From contig NZ_CP101987.1 in NCBI RefSeq assembly GCF_024508315.1, forward strand, positions 1,550,001 to 1,614,000: a DNA stretch of 64,000 bases. Reading direction: 5' to 3'. The first letter of the stretch is position 1. Every line of letters starts with the position of its first letter. This DNA is from Cellulomonas xiejunii (lineage in GTDB: Bacteria > Actinomycetota > Actinomycetes > Actinomycetales > Cellulomonadaceae). This document shows positions 28,819 through 38,359 of this stretch, piece by piece. Under the pieces are notes generated by a model that saw only the letters and a program-made list of their open reading frames with translations, searched no databases and was not told the origin of the DNA. A program made the translations under genes and the position numbers.

Positions 28819-30438
28819 TTGTTCGCCACCCTCTCCGACCGTCTCACGTCGACGTTCAAGAACCTCCGTGCCAAGGGACGCCTGTCCGAGGCCGACATCG
28901 ACGCGACGATCCGTGAGATCCGGCGCGCGCTGCTCGACGCCGACGTCGCCGTCCCCGTCGTCCGCCAGTTCACCGGGGCGGTGCGCGAGCGCGCCCTCTC
29001 GTCCGAGGTGTCGGGGGCGCTCAACCCCGCGCAGCAGGTCGTCAAGGTGGTCAACGACGAGCTGGTCGCGATCCTCGGCGGGCAGACGCGGGTCCTCGCG
29101 TTCGCCAAGCAGCCGCCGACCGTCATCATGCTGGCCGGCCTGCAGGGCGCGGGCAAGACGACGCTCGCGGGCAAGCTGGCACTCTGGCTGCGTGAGCAGG
29201 GGCACACGCCGCTGCTCGTCGCAGCGGACCTCCAGCGCCCCAACGCCGTGACGCAGCTGCAGGTCGTCGGCGAGCGCGCGGGGGTGCCCGTCCACGCACC
29301 GCACCCGGGCAACCAGGGTGCCGACGACGTCCTGCCCGCGGGTGCCGACCCGGTGGCGGTCGCACGCGCGGGCCTGGAGACGGCGCGCCAGAAGCAGTAC
29401 GACGTCGTGATCGTCGACACCGCCGGCCGCCTGGGCGTCGACGCCGAGCTCATGGCGCAGGCGTCCGACATCCGCGACGCCGTCGACCCCGACGAGGTCC
29501 TGTTCGTCGTCGACGCGATGATCGGCCAGGACGCCGTGACCACCGCGCAGGCGTTCGCCGACGGCGTCGGGTTCACCGGTGTGGTGCTCTCCAAGCTCGA
29601 CGGCGACGCGCGCGGTGGTGCCGCGCTGTCGATCGCGAGCGTCACGGGCCGGCCCATCATGTTCGCCTCGACGGGTGAGAAGCTCACCGACTTCGAGGTC
29701 TTCCACCCCGACCGGATGGCGTCGCGCATCCTCGACATGGGTGACGTGCTCACCCTCATCGAGCAGGCCGAGAAGGCGTTCGACGCCGAGCAGGCCGAGA
29801 AGATGGCCGGCAAGCTCGTGGCCGGCGAGGACTTCACGCTCGAGGACTTCCTCGTGCAGATGCAGCAGCTGAAGAACATGGGCTCCATCAAGAAGATGTT
29901 CGGCATGCTGCCGGGCATGGGGCAGATGCGCGAGGCCCTGGAGAACTTCGACGAGCGCGAGGTCGACCGGATCGAGGCGATCATCCGCTCGATGACCCCG
30001 GGCGAGCGGCAGAACCCGAAGATCATCAACGGCTCGCGGCGTGCCCGTATCGCGCGCGGGTCGGGCACCACGACGAGCGAGATCAACCAGCTGCTCGAAC
30101 GGTTCGACGGCGCGAAGAAGATGATGCGCCAGATGGCCAAGGGCGGTGGCATGCCCGGCGGGATGCCCAGCATGGGCAACCTGCCCGGCATGGGTGGCAA
30201 GAAGTCCCGTGGCCGCCAGGCGCCGCAGCCGAAGCGCACCAAGGCGCGGTCCGGCAACCCCGCCAAGCGCGCCGAGCAGGAGCGCGCCGCGGCGGCGCGC
30301 GCGGCCGGCGAGGTCCCCGCGGCGCCCGCCGGGTCGGCGTTCGGACTCGGTGGCGCCCGTGACACGGCCCCCGACCCGGCGGCGTTCGACCCCGCGGAGC
30401 TGCCCGCCGGCCTGGGCGACCTGTTCAAGGGCCGCTGA
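28819..30438 (+). CDS. ffh: Signal recognition particle protein Ffh
   Basis: 539 aa. The start is TTG 28819 (MFATLSDRL), with GAGG upstream, matching the family N-terminus. The NG domain has LQGAGKTTLAGKLA, DLQRPNAVTQL, DTAGRLGVD and SKLDGDARGG; the Met-rich M domain (residues ~310-440, MFGMLPGMGQM, SRRARIARGSGTT) binds 4.5S RNA and signal peptides. A long charged tail (~100 residues) rich in Gly, Met, Lys and Ala follows, longer than in E. coli. It partners with FtsY. Confidence 0.97.
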   Translation: MFATLSDRLTSTFKNLRAKGRLSEADIDATIREIRRALLDADVAVPVVRQFTGAVRERALSSEVSGALNPAQQVVKVVNDELVAILGGQTRVLAFAKQPPTVIMLAGLQGAGKTTLAGKLALWLREQGHTPLLVAADLQRPNAVTQLQVVGERAGVPVHAPHPGNQGADDVLPAGADPVAVARAGLETARQKQYDVVIVDTAGRLGVDAELMAQASDIRDAVDPDEVLFVVDAMIGQDAVTTAQAFADGVGFTGVVLSKLDGDARGGAALSIASVTGRPIMFASTGEKLTDFEVFHPDRMASRILDMGDVLTLIEQAEKAFDAEQAEKMAGKLVAGEDFTLEDFLVQMQQLKNMGSIKKMFGMLPGMGQMREALENFDEREVDRIEAIIRSMTPGERQNPKIINGSRRARIARGSGTTTSEINQLLERFDGAKKMMRQMAKGGGMPGGMPSMGNLPGMGGKKSRGRQAPQPKRTKARSGNPAKRAEQERAAAARAAGEVPAAPAGSAFGLGGARDTAPDPAAFDPAELPAGLGDLFKGR

Positions 30439-30443
30439 CGCCC

Positions 30444-31532
30444 GTGATCACCCACCTGCGCGGCACCGTCGTGCTGGGTGACGAGCACGAGGTCGGCGAG
30501 GCCTGGATCATCGGCGACCGGCTCACGCTGGAGCAGCCTGTGGAGCCGGCCGAGACCACGCTCGACGGCTGGGTCCTGCCCGGGCTCGTCGACGTGCACT
30601 GCCACATCGGGCTGGCGGCCGACGGCCCGGTGGACGACGGCGAGGCCGAGGCGCAGGCGCGGGCCGACCGGGACTCGGGCGTGCTGCTCGTGCGGGACGC
30701 CGGCTCGCCCGCGGACACCCGCTGGGTGGACCACCGTCGCGACCTGCCGCGGCTGCTGCGCGCCGGTCGTCACCTCGCCCTCACGAAGCGCTACCTGCGC
30801 CACTACGGGCGTGAGCTCACCGATCCCGCGCAGCTGCCCCAGGCAGTGCGCGAGGAGGCGGACCGCGGTGACGGCTGGGTCAAGCTCGTCGCCGACTGGA
30901 TCGATCGTGACCTCGGGCCGGACGGCGACCTGCGTCCCCTGTGGCCCGCCGACGTCCTGAGCGACGCGGTGGCCGCCGCGCACGCCGCGGGCGCACGGGT
31001 CACGGCGCACACGTTCAGCCACGAGGCGATCGACCCTCTCCTCGACGCGGGCGTCGACTGCCTCGAGCACGCGACGGGCGCGACCCCCGCGCAGATCGCA
31101 CGGATCGCGGCCGCCGGCGTGCCGGTGACCGCCACGCTCCTGCAGGTCGGGCAGTTCGAGGCCATCGCCGCCCAGGGGGAGGTGCGGTACCCGCGGTTCG
31201 CCGCGCGGATGCGTGTGATGCACGCCCGGCGGTACGACCACGTCCGTGACCTGCACGACGCCGGCGTCCGGGTGCTGGTCGGCACCGACGCGGGCGGGAC
31301 GATCGACCACGGCCGTGTCGCGGACGAGGCGGCCGAGATGGTCCGTGCCGGACTCCCCGCACACGACGTGGTCGCGGCCGCGTCCTGGCGGACACGCGAC
31401 TGGCTGGGGGTGCCCGGCATCGCCGAGGGTGCGAGCGCGGACGTCGTCGTCTACGACGCCGACCCGCGCGCGGACGTCGCGGCGCTGGCGTCCCCGCGTG
31501 CGGTCGTGCTGCGCGGCGTGCGCGTGCGCTGA
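30444..31532 (+). CDS. Amidohydrolase-family protein
   Basis: 362 aa, GTG 30444, 5 bp after ffh. Metal-binding landmarks of the amidohydrolase superfamily are GLVDVHCHIG (residues ~50), RVTAHTFSHEAID and VGTDAGG with the catalytic Asp. This layout resembles imidazolonepropionase or dipeptidase-like enzymes, but substrate cannot be named. It probably hydrolyses a cyclic or peptide amide with a mononuclear or binuclear metal site. Cytosolic, no signal peptide. Co-transcription with ffh is likely. Confidence 0.85.
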   Translation: MITHLRGTVVLGDEHEVGEAWIIGDRLTLEQPVEPAETTLDGWVLPGLVDVHCHIGLAADGPVDDGEAEAQARADRDSGVLLVRDAGSPADTRWVDHRRDLPRLLRAGRHLALTKRYLRHYGRELTDPAQLPQAVREEADRGDGWVKLVADWIDRDLGPDGDLRPLWPADVLSDAVAAAHAAGARVTAHTFSHEAIDPLLDAGVDCLEHATGATPAQIARIAAAGVPVTATLLQVGQFEAIAAQGEVRYPRFAARMRVMHARRYDHVRDLHDAGVRVLVGTDAGGTIDHGRVADEAAEMVRAGLPAHDVVAAASWRTRDWLGVPGIAEGASADVVVYDADPRADVAALASPRAVVLRGVRVR

Positions 31533-31633
31533 GGCGCCGGTCCTCGACCGGGCCGAGCCGCGCACCCGCGCCCGCCGGCGGCCTGCGCGCGCGGGACCGA
31601 TGCGTCGATTCGGTGGCAGTGCCGTCGGTCTGG

Positions 31634-31639
31634 CAGAAT
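31634..31639 (+). promoter_or_regulatory. -10 element of the rpsP promoter
   Basis: CAGAAT within TGGCAGAATGAT, about 130 bp before rpsP. The TGnCAGAAT layout resembles extended -10 promoters of ribosomal genes in actinobacteria. The intervening leader to 31769 contains no ORF I would support. Confidence 0.45.
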
Positions 31640-31769
31640 GATCGGCTGTACTCGGTCCGCGCAGCCCCTCTACCTGCTCGGTGTCCGTGTCCTCCGGCCG
31701 GAACGGCGCACCCTCCCCACGGGACGCACCGCGAGGCCACCCCAGCAGACATCAGGAGAACACCACCTC

Positions 31770-32198
31770 GTGGCAACGAAGATCCGTCTCAAGCGCCTGG
31801 GCAAGATCCGTGCGCCGTACTACCGCATCGTCGTCGCCGACTCGCGCACCAAGCGCGACGGTCGTGTGATCGAGGAGATCGGCAAGTACCACCCGACCGA
31901 GGAGCCCTCCCTCATCGAGATCTCCTCGGAGCGGGCGCAGTACTGGCTGGGCGTCGGCGCTCAGCCCACCGAGCAGGTGCGCGTGCTGCTCAAGGTCACC
32001 GGTGACTGGCAGAAGTTCAAGGGCCTGCCGGGCGCCGAGGGCACCTTGCGCGTCAAGCAGCCGAAGGTCGACCCGAAGGCTGCCGTCGAGGCTGCCGCGC
32101 TGGACGCCGAGAAGGTCAAGGCGAAGGCGTCGGAGAAGAAGGCTGCTGCCGCGGAGCCCGCCGAGCAGGCGGCTCCCGCCGAGGACGAGCAGGCCTGA
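31770..32198 (+). CDS. rpsP: Ribosomal protein bS16
   Basis: 142 aa from GTG 31770, with AGGAGA upstream. The first 80 residues ([26 protein letters not shown]) are bS16; the remainder is an Ala/Lys/Glu-rich tail (residues ~105-142), a common actinobacterial extension. It binds 16S rRNA in the 30S subunit. The KH-domain gene khpA begins within its stop codon, so the two are translationally coupled. Order rpsP-khpA-rimM-trmD-rplS is conserved. Confidence 0.97.
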   Translation: MATKIRLKRLGKIRAPYYRIVVADSRTKRDGRVIEEIGKYHPTEEPSLIEISSERAQYWLGVGAQPTEQVRVLLKVTGDWQKFKGLPGAEGTLRVKQPKVDPKAAVEAAALDAEKVKAKASEKKAAAAEPAEQAAPAEDEQA

Positions 32199-32437
32199 TG
32201 CTCGCCGACGCGCTCGAGCACCTGGTGCGCGGCATCGTCGACCACCCGGACGACGTGCACGTGCGTTCCTCGTCGCTGCGCCGGGGCGAGATGCTCGAGG
32301 TGCGTGTGCACCCCGAGGACCTCGGCCGCGTCATCGGACGCGGTGGCCGGACCGCTCGTGCGCTGCGCACGGTGGTCGGTGCGCTGTCGCCCGACGGTGC
32401 CGTGCGCGTCGACGTGGTCGACGTCGACCGGCGCTGA
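32198..32437 (+). CDS. khpA: KhpA KH-domain RNA-binding protein
   Basis: 79 aa, ATG overlapping the rpsP stop (TGATG). A single KH domain with the GxxG-type loop VIGRGGRTARA (residues ~44-54) fits KhpA, a small RNA chaperone found with KhpB in Gram-positives. Very short and complete; no other domain. It is encoded in the ribosomal operon between rpsP and rimM, which is the usual site. Confidence 0.9.
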   Translation: MLADALEHLVRGIVDHPDDVHVRSSSLRRGEMLEVRVHPEDLGRVIGRGGRTARALRTVVGALSPDGAVRVDVVDVDRR

Positions 32438-32448
32438 CCGCAGACACC

Positions 32449-32483
32449 GACGGCCCGGTCCCTCGACGAGGGGCCGGGCCGTC
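32449..32483 (+). terminator. Hairpin between khpA and rimM
   Basis: GACGGCCCGG (32449-32458) pairs with CCGGGCCGTC (32474-32483), giving a 10-bp stem with further internal pairing, followed by GTCGTC rather than T residues. It may be partial terminator or an RNA processing site, since rimM follows closely. Confidence 0.5.
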
Positions 32484-32515
32484 GTCGTCCCCGACACGTC
32501 GGGGGAGGGAGTGAC

Positions 32516-33079
32516 ATGCTGCTGACCGTCGCCCGCATCGGGCGTCCCCACGGGCTGCGTGGGGAGGTGGCGCTGGACGTGCGGACCGACGCGCCAGAGG
32601 ATCGGCTGGTCGTCGGCGCGCGGTTCGACACGGAGCCCGCAGCTGCTGGCCCGCTCGTCGTCGCGCAGGTGCGCGACGCGCAGGGGCGCTGGTACGCCAC
32701 GTTCGAGGGCGTCGCCGACCGCAGCGCCGCCGAGGGCCTGCGCGGGGTGGCGCTCGTGGTCGACTCGGACGACGACCCGCACGACGACGACGGGTGGTAC
32801 CCCCACGAGCTCGTCGGGCTGCGCGCGGAGCACGTCACCGACGGGCGCGTCCTCGGTGAGGTGGTGGGTCTCGAGCACCTGCCGGCGCACGACGTGCTCG
32901 TCCTGCGCGAGCCTGACGGTGCACGCACGCTCGTCCCGTTCGTCGAGGCGATCGTCCCGGTCGTCGACGTCGCGGGCGCTCGTGTCGTGCTCGACCCGCC
33001 CGGCGGGCTGCTCGCGGCCGACGTCGCCAACCTCGTCGTGAGCGACGAGACCCGCGGCACCGCACCCGACGAGGCCTGA
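32516..33079 (+). CDS. rimM: Ribosome maturation factor RimM
   Basis: 187 aa, ATG 32516 after GGGGAGGGAG. The N-terminal beta-barrel begins LLTVARIGRPHGLRGEVALDVRTD, and the C-terminal PRC-barrel carries DDDGWYPHELVGL and VPFVEAIVPVVD. RimM assists 16S rRNA processing near the head of the 30S subunit and binds uS19. The gene is 4 bp from trmD, the usual pair. Confidence 0.95.
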   Translation: MLLTVARIGRPHGLRGEVALDVRTDAPEDRLVVGARFDTEPAAAGPLVVAQVRDAQGRWYATFEGVADRSAAEGLRGVALVVDSDDDPHDDDGWYPHELVGLRAEHVTDGRVLGEVVGLEHLPAHDVLVLREPDGARTLVPFVEAIVPVVDVAGARVVLDPPGGLLAADVANLVVSDETRGTAPDEA

Positions 33080-33082
33080 GAC

Positions 33083-33889
33083 GTGCGCATCGACGTCGTC
33101 TCGATCTTCCCCGAGTACCTGGCTCCGCTCGAGCTGTCCCTGGTCGGCAAGGCGCGCACCGCCGGTCTGCTGGACCTGCGGGTCCACGACCTGCGTGCAT
33201 GGACTGACGACCGGCACCGGACGGTCGACGACACGCCCTTCGGTGGCGGTGCCGGCATGGTCATGCGGCCGGACGTGTGGGGTCGTGCGCTCGACGACGT
33301 CCTGACGCCGGACGCGCACCTGCTCGTCCCGTCGCCCGCCGGCACACCGTTCACGCAGCGCACCGCCGAGGCGTGGGCCACCGAGCAGCACCTGGTCGTC
33401 GCATGCGGCCGGTACGAGGGCATCGACGCGCGCGTCGTCGAGCACTATGCGACTCGGGGGCGGGTCACGGAGGTGTCGCTCGGCGACTACGTCCTCAACG
33501 GGGGCGAGGTGGCCGCGCTCGTCGTCGTCGAGGCAGTCGCCCGGCTGCTCCCCGGTGTCGTCGGCAACCCCGAGTCGCTCGTCGAGGAGTCGCACGGTGC
33601 CGCGGGGCTGCTGGAGTACCCCGTCTACACCAAGCCGCCGTCGTGGCAGGGGCACGACGTACCCGACGTGCTGCTGTCCGGGCACCACGCCCGTATCGCG
33701 CGCTGGCGTCGGGACGAGGCGCTGCGCCGGACCGCGGCCCGCCGCCCGGACATCCTCGTGGCGCTCGATGCGGTCCGGTGGGACCGGCACGACCTCGAGG
33801 TGCTCGCCGACTGCGGGTGGGTCCTGATCGACGGCCGCCTGCGCCCGAGCGACGGTGGCGATCCCGGGCGGGAGCCCGTCAGCGCCTGA
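33083..33889 (+). CDS. trmD: tRNA (guanine-37-N1)-methyltransferase
   Basis: 268 aa, GTG 33083. The SPOUT knot region is clear: [38 protein letters not shown] and [18 protein letters not shown]-terminal extension follows the family core ([21 protein letters not shown]). It methylates N1 of G37 in tRNAs with a G36, preventing +1 frameshifting. Confidence 0.97.
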   Translation: MRIDVVSIFPEYLAPLELSLVGKARTAGLLDLRVHDLRAWTDDRHRTVDDTPFGGGAGMVMRPDVWGRALDDVLTPDAHLLVPSPAGTPFTQRTAEAWATEQHLVVACGRYEGIDARVVEHYATRGRVTEVSLGDYVLNGGEVAALVVVEAVARLLPGVVGNPESLVEESHGAAGLLEYPVYTKPPSWQGHDVPDVLLSGHHARIARWRRDEALRRTAARRPDILVALDAVRWDRHDLEVLADCGWVLIDGRLRPSDGGDPGREPVSA

Positions 33890-34170
33890 CGGTGCCGCGT
33901 GGGGGCGACCTGCGTCGTCGCACTCGTGGACGGCTGCACGGGCGCGATTGGGAGCAGACGGGCCGCTGTGGCAGACTGTCTGCTCGGTGTGCGTCCGCCG
34001 CCTCTCTGCCGCAGGGGAGAGCGCTCGTGACGCGCGGACCGGACCGGCCCTCGGCCGGGACCCCGGTCCGCACCGACAGACCCGAACCACGGGCGCGTGC
34101 CATGCCCAGGCAACGCGCGCGCCCGTCGATCACGTTCCTGACCTGCGGCAGGGCGGGGAAGCGACACGAC
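33890..34170 (+). promoter_or_regulatory. rplS leader region with putative promoter
   Basis: A 281-bp gap before rplS. TTGGGA (33948-33953) and CAGACT (33972-33977) form a possible promoter with an 18-bp spacer. The rest shows several GC-rich hairpins but no ORF I can support; it may be an autoregulatory leader for L19. Confidence 0.4.
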
Positions 34171-34539
34171 ATGCAGACGCTCGACGCGGTCGACGCAGCA
34201 TCGCTGCGGCACGACCACCCGGACTTCCGCCCCGGAGACACCCTCAAGGTCAACGTGAAGGTCGTCGAGGGCAACCGCTCGCGCATCCAGGCCTTCCAGG
34301 GTGTCGTCATCGCCCGCCAGGGTTCCGGTGTGCGCGAGACCTTCACGATCCGCAAGATCAGCTTCGCCGTGGGCGTCGAGCGGACCTTCCCGCTGCACAC
34401 GCCGTCGATCGACACGATCGAGGTCGTCACGCGCGGTGACGTGCGGCGCGCGAAGCTCTACTACCTGCGCGCGCTGCGTGGCAAGAAGGCGAAGATCAAG
34501 GAGAAGCGCGAGAACGCTCCGGCCAAGAAGAAGGGCTGA
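34171..34539 (+). CDS. rplS: Ribosomal protein bL19
   Basis: 122 aa from ATG 34171, where GGCGGGGAAGCG is a moderate ribosome site. [26 protein letters not shown] and [25 protein letters not shown] are L19 signatures; a Lys-rich tail ends the protein. It sits at the 30S-50S interface. A long upstream in-frame extension would pass through the gap and is rejected. Confidence 0.97.
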   Translation: MQTLDAVDAASLRHDHPDFRPGDTLKVNVKVVEGNRSRIQAFQGVVIARQGSGVRETFTIRKISFAVGVERTFPLHTPSIDTIEVVTRGDVRRAKLYYLRALRGKKAKIKEKRENAPAKKKG

Positions 34540-34563
34540 GCACCCCGCACTCCCGGTACGTCG

Positions 34564-34597
34564 CGACGGGCGGGCACCTTCGGGTGCCCGCCCGTCG
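34564..34597 (+). terminator. Strong hairpin terminator after rplS
   Basis: A perfect 15-bp stem (34564-34578 with 34583-34597) closed by a TTCG tetraloop, 25 nt after the rplS stop. No T tract follows; such I-shaped hairpins are normal in high-GC actinobacteria. Confidence 0.85.
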
Positions 34598-34685
34598 TCG
34601 TCCCCGGACACCCAGCGGGCGTCCAGGGGGCGTCCTGGTGGTCTCGCGAGGTGGCCTCGCGGACCCCACGCGCGCGAGTCCGTGT

Positions 34686-34691
34686 CAGAGT
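34686..34691 (+). promoter_or_regulatory. -10-like element of a putative leaderless lepB transcript
   Basis: CAGAGT ends 6 nt before the chosen GTG at 34698. Confidence 0.35.
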
Positions 34692-34697
34692 GTGTCA

Positions 34698-35585
34698 GTG
34701 ACCGAGTCCCGACCCGACGGACCGGGGTCGACGCCGTCCTCGAGCCGCCCCGCAGACGCACCGCCGACCGCCGCACACCCGCTGTGGACACCCACGGGCG
34801 CCCACGGCGGTGGCTCCGGCCAGGACTGGGCCTCCCGTTCGCGCGACGAGCGGGCCCGTGGCGAGGAGTCGGCAGCCGCGCACCGCGACCGCGACGCGGT
34901 CCGTCGGCGCCCGTCGACGGCGTGGTCGTGGGTCCGCGAGACGGCGATCATCCTGGTCAGCGCGCTCGTGCTGTCGCTCGTCGTGAAGACGTTCCTCGTG
35001 CAGGCGTTCTTCATCCCGTCGCAGTCGATGCACGAGACCCTCGTCGAGAACGACCGCATCCTGGTCAGCAAGCTGACACCCGGCCCGTTCGACCTCAAGC
35101 GCGGTGACATCGTCGTGTTCAAGGATCCCGGGGGCTGGCTGCCGCCGGAGATCAAGAAGCCGCAAGGTGCGCTGGCCGAGGCCGTCAACGAGGGGCTGAC
35201 GTTCATCGGGCTGCTCCCGCAGGACGCCGGTGAGCACCTCGTCAAGCGCATCATCGGCCTGCCGGGTGATCGTGTGGCGTGCGCCGGCCCGGGGGAGCCG
35301 ATCACCGTCAACGGCGTCCCGCTCGACGAGCCGTACCTGGCGCCCGGGTCGCAGCCGAGCGAGATGCAGTTCGACGTCGTCGTCCCGGAGAACTCGCTGT
35401 GGCTGATGGGTGACAACCGCCAGCAGTCGGCGGACTCCCGCCGCCACCAGGGTGAGCCGGGTGGCGGTTCGGTGCCGGTTGCCAACGTCGTGGGCGTCGC
35501 GTTCGTCACCGTGTGGCCGGTCGACCGCTTCACGCTCTTGAAGAACCCGTCCGCGACCTTCGCGGACGTGCCCGACGCGGGATGA
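34698..35585 (+). CDS. lepB: Signal peptidase I
   Basis: 295 aa from GTG 34698. A long soluble Ser/Pro/Arg-rich N-terminus (~75 residues) precedes one membrane segment ([21 protein letters not shown]). Catalytic Ser110 lies in [11 protein letters not shown] and the general base Lys183 in [12 protein letters not shown]; the box [12 protein letters not shown] follows. It cleaves signal peptides of exported proteins on the outer face of the membrane. A GTG at 34692 is also in frame; 34698 fits the -10 spacing better. Confidence 0.95.
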   Translation: MTESRPDGPGSTPSSSRPADAPPTAAHPLWTPTGAHGGGSGQDWASRSRDERARGEESAAAHRDRDAVRRRPSTAWSWVRETAIILVSALVLSLVVKTFLVQAFFIPSQSMHETLVENDRILVSKLTPGPFDLKRGDIVVFKDPGGWLPPEIKKPQGALAEAVNEGLTFIGLLPQDAGEHLVKRIIGLPGDRVACAGPGEPITVNGVPLDEPYLAPGSQPSEMQFDVVVPENSLWLMGDNRQQSADSRRHQGEPGGGSVPVANVVGVAFVTVWPVDRFTLLKNPSATFADVPDAG

Positions 35586-36409
35586 CGACGGCAGGTCCCG
35601 ACGCGGTCGTCCGGGCGCCCGGACGCACGACCCGTCGTGCCACGGCCAGGCCGACTCCCCACCTGCGCCACGAGCGCGCCCTCCTGCGCACCGGCCTGCG
35701 CTACGTCGCCGGGATGGACGAGGTGGGGCGCGGGTCGCTGGCCGGACCCGTCTCCGTCGGGGTGGTCGTCGTGGACGTCGCCACCCGGTCCGCGCCGCGC
35801 GGGGTCGCCGACTCCAAGCTCCTGAGCCCTGCCGCTCGTCAGGCGCTGCTGCCCTCGCTCGACCGCTGGGGCGTGGCACGCGCTGTCGGGCACGCCTCGC
35901 CCGACGAGATCGACGAGCGCGGCATCATCGCGGCGCTGCGGCTGGCGGGTACGCGTGCGATGCGGTCGGTCCTCACCGTCGTCGAGCACGTCGACGCGGT
36001 GGTCCTCGACGGGTCGCACGACTGGCTCACGCCGCCCCAGCCCGACCTGTTCGGCACGCAGGGCGAGCTGTTCGACGGGCAGGGGGAGATCTCGCTCCCG
36101 GCGGTGCACCTGAAGGTCAAGGCGGACCGGTCGTGCGCGAGCGTCGCGGCGGCGAGCGTGCTGGCGAAGTGCGAGCGCGACGCCCTGATGGTGCGCCACG
36201 CCGTCGCGTACCCGCAGTACCGCTGGGAGGAGAACAAGGGCTACGCAGCGCCCGAGCACCTCGCTGCGCTCCGCGAGCACGGGCCGAGCCCGCTGCACCG
36301 CAGGTCATGGCGCCTGCCCACGACGCAGGAACCGATCGCCCAGGCCGGCGCAGAGGGCTGGGCCGTCGACGCGCTGCTCCCGGACGAGGTGCTGCGCGGG
36401 CCGTCATGA
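35582..36409 (+). CDS. rnhB: Ribonuclease HII
   Basis: 275 aa, ATG overlapping the lepB stop (ATGA). [14 protein letters not shown] carries the first catalytic acidic pair, and [22 protein letters not shown] and [18 protein letters not shown] are conserved. It removes RNA from RNA-DNA hybrids, including misinserted ribonucleotides. An insertion near residue 150 ([21 protein letters not shown]) is longer than in E. coli RNase HII. Confidence 0.95.
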   Translation: MTTAGPDAVVRAPGRTTRRATARPTPHLRHERALLRTGLRYVAGMDEVGRGSLAGPVSVGVVVVDVATRSAPRGVADSKLLSPAARQALLPSLDRWGVARAVGHASPDEIDERGIIAALRLAGTRAMRSVLTVVEHVDAVVLDGSHDWLTPPQPDLFGTQGELFDGQGEISLPAVHLKVKADRSCASVAAASVLAKCERDALMVRHAVAYPQYRWEENKGYAAPEHLAALREHGPSPLHRRSWRLPTTQEPIAQAGAEGWAVDALLPDEVLRGPS

Positions 36410-36422
36410 CGGCGCGATGGGG

Positions 36423-36428
36423 GATGAT
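36423..36428 (+). promoter_or_regulatory. -10-like element of a putative leaderless DUF2469 transcript
   Basis: GATGAT ends 6 nt before GTG 36435, as at the other candidate leaderless genes. Confidence 0.35.
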
Positions 36429-36434
36429 GGTGCG

Positions 36435-36758
36435 GTGAGCGCCGAGGACCTGGAGAACTACGAGACCGACATGGAGCTCGCGCTGTACCGCGAGTACCGC
36501 GACGTGGTCGGCCTCTTCTCGTACGTGGTCGAGACCGAACGACGCTTCTACCTGGCGAACCACGTCGACCTGCAGGTCCGCTCGGCGGCCGGCGAGGTGT
36601 ACTTCGAGCTGTCGCTCGTCGATGCCTGGGTGTGGGACGTCTACCGCTCGGCACGGTTCGTCAAGTCGGTCCGGGTCGTCACGTTCAAGGACGTGAACGT
36701 CGAGGAGCTCGCGAAGGCCGAGCTGGACCTCGGGGCGGGGCCCGGCTTCACCCGCTGA
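36435..36758 (+). CDS. DUF2469 conserved protein
   Basis: 107 aa from GTG 36435. The sequence MSAEDLENYETDMELALYRE, then VETERRFYLANHVDLQVR, WVWDVYRSARFVKSVRVVTFKDVNVEEL, is highly conserved across actinobacteria directly downstream of rnhB. No catalytic motif or membrane segment is visible and no function is known to me. The short length and strong conservation suggest a housekeeping role. Confidence 0.9.
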   Translation: MSAEDLENYETDMELALYREYRDVVGLFSYVVETERRFYLANHVDLQVRSAAGEVYFELSLVDAWVWDVYRSARFVKSVRVVTFKDVNVEELAKAELDLGAGPGFTR

Positions 36759-36908
36759 CGCTCGTCGCCTCGCCCGCCCGCCCCGCGCTTCGTCGTCGGC
36801 GTCGAGCCGACCACAGGCCCCGCCGGCGGAGGGTCCGTCCACCGATCTGGCGCCGCGCCGCCGCACCCGGCCCGTCCGCGGGCAGGGTCGGTGCCGGAGG
36901 TGGTCGAC

Positions 36909-37265
36909 GTGCGGGCGAAGGACGCGGTCGGACGGTACGGGGAGGACGTGGCGGCGGCGTTCGTCACGCAGGCGGGCTGGACGGTGCTCGCCCGCAACTG
37001 GCGGTGCCCCGAGGGGGAGCTCGACATCGTGGCCCTCGACGGCGACGAGGTCGTCGCGGTCGAGGTCAAGACGCGGCGCTCGACGGCCTACGGGCACCCC
37101 GCCGAGGCGGTCACGTACCGCAAGCTGGCACGACTACGACGACTGACGGCCCGGTGGCTGAGTGAGCACGACGTGCGCGCCCGTTCGGTGCGGGTCGACG
37201 TCATCGCGGTGCTCGTGCAGCGCCGGGGCGCTGCGCAGGTCGAGCACCTCGTCGGGGTGGTCTGA
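36909..37265 (+). CDS. yraN: YraN/UPF0102 endonuclease-fold protein
   Basis: 118 aa from GTG 36909, with GGAGGT 7 nt upstream; the in-frame GTG at 36891 has no ribosome site. The motif GELDIVALDGDEVVAVEVKTRR carries the D-(E/x)K residues of a Holliday-junction-resolvase-like fold. YraN lies next to comM and dprA across bacteria. Role not established; possibly linked to DNA uptake or recombination. Its stop is immediately followed by the comM GTG. Confidence 0.9.
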   Translation: MRAKDAVGRYGEDVAAAFVTQAGWTVLARNWRCPEGELDIVALDGDEVVAVEVKTRRSTAYGHPAEAVTYRKLARLRRLTARWLSEHDVRARSVRVDVIAVLVQRRGAAQVEHLVGVV

Positions 37266-38188
37266 GTGCTCGGGCGCACGCGTGCCGTCGCGCTGGTGGG
37301 GCTCGTCGGGCACCTCGTGGACGTGGAGTCCCACCTGGCCCCGTCCCTGCCCGCCTTCACGCTCGTCGGCCTGCCCGACGCCTCGCTGGCCGAGGCGCGG
37401 GACCGGGTACGGGCCGCGGTGACGTCGTCCGGGCTCGCCTGGCCGACACGACGCATCACGGTCAACCTGTCTCCGGCGACCCTGCCCAAGACCGGGTCGT
37501 CGTTCGACCTGGCGGTCGCCGTCGCGACGCTGGCGGGCGCCGGCCTGGTCGAGGTCGCGTCCGTGGCCGGGTGGGTCCACCTCGGGGAGCTGGGTCTGGA
37601 CGGCCGTCTGCGGCCGGTGCGCGGCGTGCTGCCGTCCGTGGCGGCCGCCGTCGCGGCGGGGCACCCTCGGGTCGTGGTGCCGCGGGGCAACCTCGAGGAG
37701 GCGCGCCTGGTGCCCGGCGCGCAGGTCCTCGCCGCGGACAGCCTCGCGCAGGTGGCCGCGCACCACGGTGCCGACGTCGAGGTGCTCGACGTCGAGCCCG
37801 TGCGGGACGTCGTCTGCGTCGTCCCCGCACGCCGCGAGCCCGACCTCGGTGACGTCCTCGGCCAGGACGAGGCGCGGTACGGCCTGGAGGTGGCGGCGGC
37901 CGGGGGTCACCACCTCCTCATGGTCGGTCCCCCGGGCGCGGGCAAGACGATGCTCGCGGCGCGGCTCCCGGGACTGCTGCCGGACCTCGACGAGGCCGAC
38001 GCCGTGGAGGTCACCGCCGTGCACTCGGTCGCGGGCACGTTCGATCCGGGAGGCGGGCTGGTACGCCGACCCCCGTTCGAGGACCCGCACCACACCGCCA
38101 CGCCGGCGAGCATCGTCGGTGGCGGCTCGGGCCTGCCGCGGCCGGGTGCGGCGTCCCGCGCCCACCGCGGGGTCCTGTTCCTCGACGA
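37266..38188 (+). pseudogene. comM: comM (YifB), 5' fragment interrupted by the integrative element
   Basis: Begins GTG 37266 directly after yraN. Encodes the Lon-protease-like N-terminal domain and the start of the Mg-chelatase AAA core with Walker A VGPPGAGKTM (around residue 222). Sequence matching the family ends at LFLD (38184-38186), where ComM continues EAPEF. The rest of the gene is at 47856-48450 in the same frame once 38189-47855 is removed. In the current state the frame runs on to a stop at 38330, adding 47 unrelated residues. ComM is a helicase-like AAA protein that assists branch migration in natural transformation. Confidence 0.92.
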
Positions 38189-38190
38189 CT
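38184..38190. other. attL junction
   Basis: GACGACT: the GA of the comM Glu codon at 38187-38188 is the last base pair shared with attR. Chromosomal sequence is to the left. It meets element sequence CTCCAACTATC to the right. Confidence 0.8.
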
Positions 38191-38203
38191 CCAACTATCA
38201 TCT

Positions 38204-38240
38204 TGCACTCCCGAGGCCGCCCGATCGAGCTGCACTCCCG
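38204..38240 (+). repeat. 10-bp direct repeat pair near attL
   Basis: TGCACTCCCG occurs at 38204-38213 and 38231-38240, 27 bp apart. They lie within 55 bp of the junction and could be recombinase or directionality-factor sites. Also GCCCGATCG at 38219-38227 has an inverted partner CGATCGGGC at 47842-47850 near attR. Confidence 0.5.
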
Positions 38241-38347
38241 TCCGTGAGGTGTCGGGACCCAAGGACCCGCCTAGCTTCCGGTCGGCATTCCGGTGCCCGA
38301 GTTGCCGGTCAACCGTCCGTCGGCCGCTAGAGCACCCCGCCCGCGAC

Positions 38348-38353
38348 TAGGTT
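38348..38353 (+). promoter_or_regulatory. -10 element of a putative leaderless cargo transcript
   Basis: TAGGTT ends 6 nt before ATG 38360, and no ribosome site precedes that ATG. Confidence 0.45.
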
Positions 38354-38359
38354 CCAGTC

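Noticed and set aside
38180-38200. Integration into a tRNA gene
   Set aside because: The flanks are comM coding sequence; no tRNA structure is present.
38189-38330. ComM C-terminal fusion of 47 residues
   Set aside because: It is read-through into element DNA with no family match; treated as part of the disruption, not a gene.
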